Assembly (NCBI GenBank): GCA_050943535.1
Contig: JBMNPJ010000003.1
Span: 124,001 to 188,000 of the forward strand
Source: Massiliimalia sp050943535
Lineage (GTDB): Bacteria; Bacillota; Clostridia; Oscillospirales; Ruminococcaceae
Reading direction: 5' to 3'
Length of the DNA stretch: 64,000 bases
Positions 63,303 to 64,000 of this stretch are shown piece by piece (within the stretch, counting starts at the first letter, position 1; the number at the start of each line of letters is the position of its first letter). The position numbers and the translations under genes were made by a program. The notes beneath the pieces are model-generated. The model ran no database searches. It was given only the letters and a program-made list of their open reading frames with translations, and was not told the DNA's origin.

Positions 63303-64000
63303 GTTATACTCTCCATATATAACAGGTAAGTATGTTTAAAATCCGTGTATTTTCGCTTGACCAGATAAATTCTTTGTTCCTTTTCTCCGTATTTTAGAAA
63401 AATCACATCTTTTTCAAAACAGGAGACATATTTCATGTTAATAATAAAATTTTGATATGGGGTATAAAAACAGGGAAGATTTAATTTGGAATGCCATTGT
63501 TCCATGGTTCCGTGTACCTGATAAACTGCATCAGAAGTATGCAAAAATATTTTTCGTGCGTTTTGCTCCAGATAGACAATCTCATCTGAATAACAGGTTA
63601 TTACACCATTGTGTGTTTCCGCTACAATGGTTTTTGTTTCTACGCTCAGTTGATACAAGGCATCTTTCAGATTGCGGAACAAACGGTTTTTGTCTACAGG
63701 TTTGGAAAGGTAACGGAATATATGAAACCGCATGGCTTCATCCAGATAATCAGAATGGGAAGTTACAATAAAAACTTTTGTATAGGGATTTGCTTTCATC
63801 AAGTATCGACCTACATAAATACCGCTTTGTCCCGGCATTTCTACATCCAGAAAAGCAATATCGGCAGATGTTTTGTCTTTTATCACCTGATCTCCCAGAG
63901 AGTAGGAGCAGAACTCTGGCTGTTTTAAATTGTTGCTGCGAAAGTATTCTGCAACATATTTTTGCATCTGCTGCAGAATTTCCGGATCGTCATCGCAGAA
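63299..64000 (-). CDS. LytTR-family response regulator (AgrA-like), cut by window edge
   Basis: The frame enters from the right edge at the DDD acidic pocket (FCDDDPEILQQMQKYVAEYF) and continues through the receiver (phospho-Asp in AFLDVEMPG, KPVDK) to a C-terminal LytTR DNA-binding domain (about the last 100 residues, with ARKIFLHTSD and TPYQNFIINMKYV). An internal ATG at 63967 is not the true start. It is the partner of the kinase, with ATGA overlap. It shares its N-terminal coding sequence with the chimeric pseudogene at 60811. Confidence 0.88.
   Translation of the reverse strand, partial: FCDDDPEILQQMQKYVAEYFRSNNLKQPEFCSYSLGDQVIKDKTSADIAFLDVEMPGQSGIYVGRYLMKANPYTKVFIVTSHSDYLDEAMRFHIFRYLSKPVDKNRLFRNLKDALYQLSVETKTIVAETHNGVITCYSDEIVYLEQNARKIFLHTSDAVYQVHGTMEQWHSKLNLPCFYTPYQNFIINMKYVSCFEKDVIFLKYGEKEQRIYLVKRKYTDFKHTYLLYMESIT

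Overview
The window looks like chromosomal DNA of a low-to-moderate GC anaerobic Firmicute, most likely a Clostridia gut bacterium of the Oscillospirales/Ruminococcaceae type. The evidence is strong AAGGAGG ribosome-binding sites, TTGACA/TATAAT promoters, an ArgR-type ARG box, a pyrB-pyrI pair, a NifS/NifU-type Fe-S operon, GHKL/LytTR and YesM/YesN two-component systems, radical SAM proteins and several MATE pumps. No rRNA, CRISPR array or phage structural gene is visible. The species cannot be named from the sequence alone.

Left part (1-46 kb, housekeeping, even base composition). A partial amino-acid ABC permease is cut by the left edge. A yybP-ykoY-type manganese riboswitch leads into a P2-type Mn2+/Ca2+ ATPase. 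A full arginine cluster, argG-argH-argC-argJ-argB-argD-argF (4.3-12.5 kb), follows an ARG box and promoter. Then come an ECF sigma factor with a membrane-anchored putative anti-sigma partner; pyrB-pyrI; a PflX-like radical SAM protein with a GNAT; an AzgA/PbuG-type purine permease behind a structured leader; an AraC regulator divergent from an LplABC-like ABC transporter plus a URO-D-family protein; and a MATE pump. The operon cysK-iscS-iscU-rrf2 has a palindromic operator on its promoter. After it lie GNATs, two MATE pumps, a PAP2 phosphatase, an EEP-family hydrolase, manA, a ROK glucokinase, an aldo/keto reductase, a DUF4261 protein, nhaC, a split TauE/SafE (TSUP) pair, tcdA behind a probable 6S RNA, and a DUF1292 protein.

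Middle part (46.5-57.7 kb, clearly more AT-rich, accessory). A 1.2-kb promoter-to-terminator unit has no credible long ORF. It is followed by tRNA-Ala(GGC). Right at the tRNA 3' end starts a ~120-bp sequence (R1) that recurs in direct orientation 9.4 kb further on (R2). Between R1 and R2 lie a decayed IS3-family transposase and a self-contained sugar-use module: YesN-like regulator, YesM-like sensor kinase, sugar-binding lipoprotein, two permeases and a GH43 glycosidase. This is best read as a genomic island or carbohydrate-use cassette.

Right part (57.8-64 kb). A split chromate-type transporter pair is divergent from a LysR regulator. Then comes a chimeric pseudogene: the first codons of an AgrA-like response regulator joined in frame to the middle of a radical SAM maturase, with an in-frame TAG. 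It is followed by an XRE regulator, a promoter-equipped 36-residue hydrophobic peptide ORF, and an AgrC/AgrA-like sensor kinase and LytTR regulator pair that runs off the right edge.
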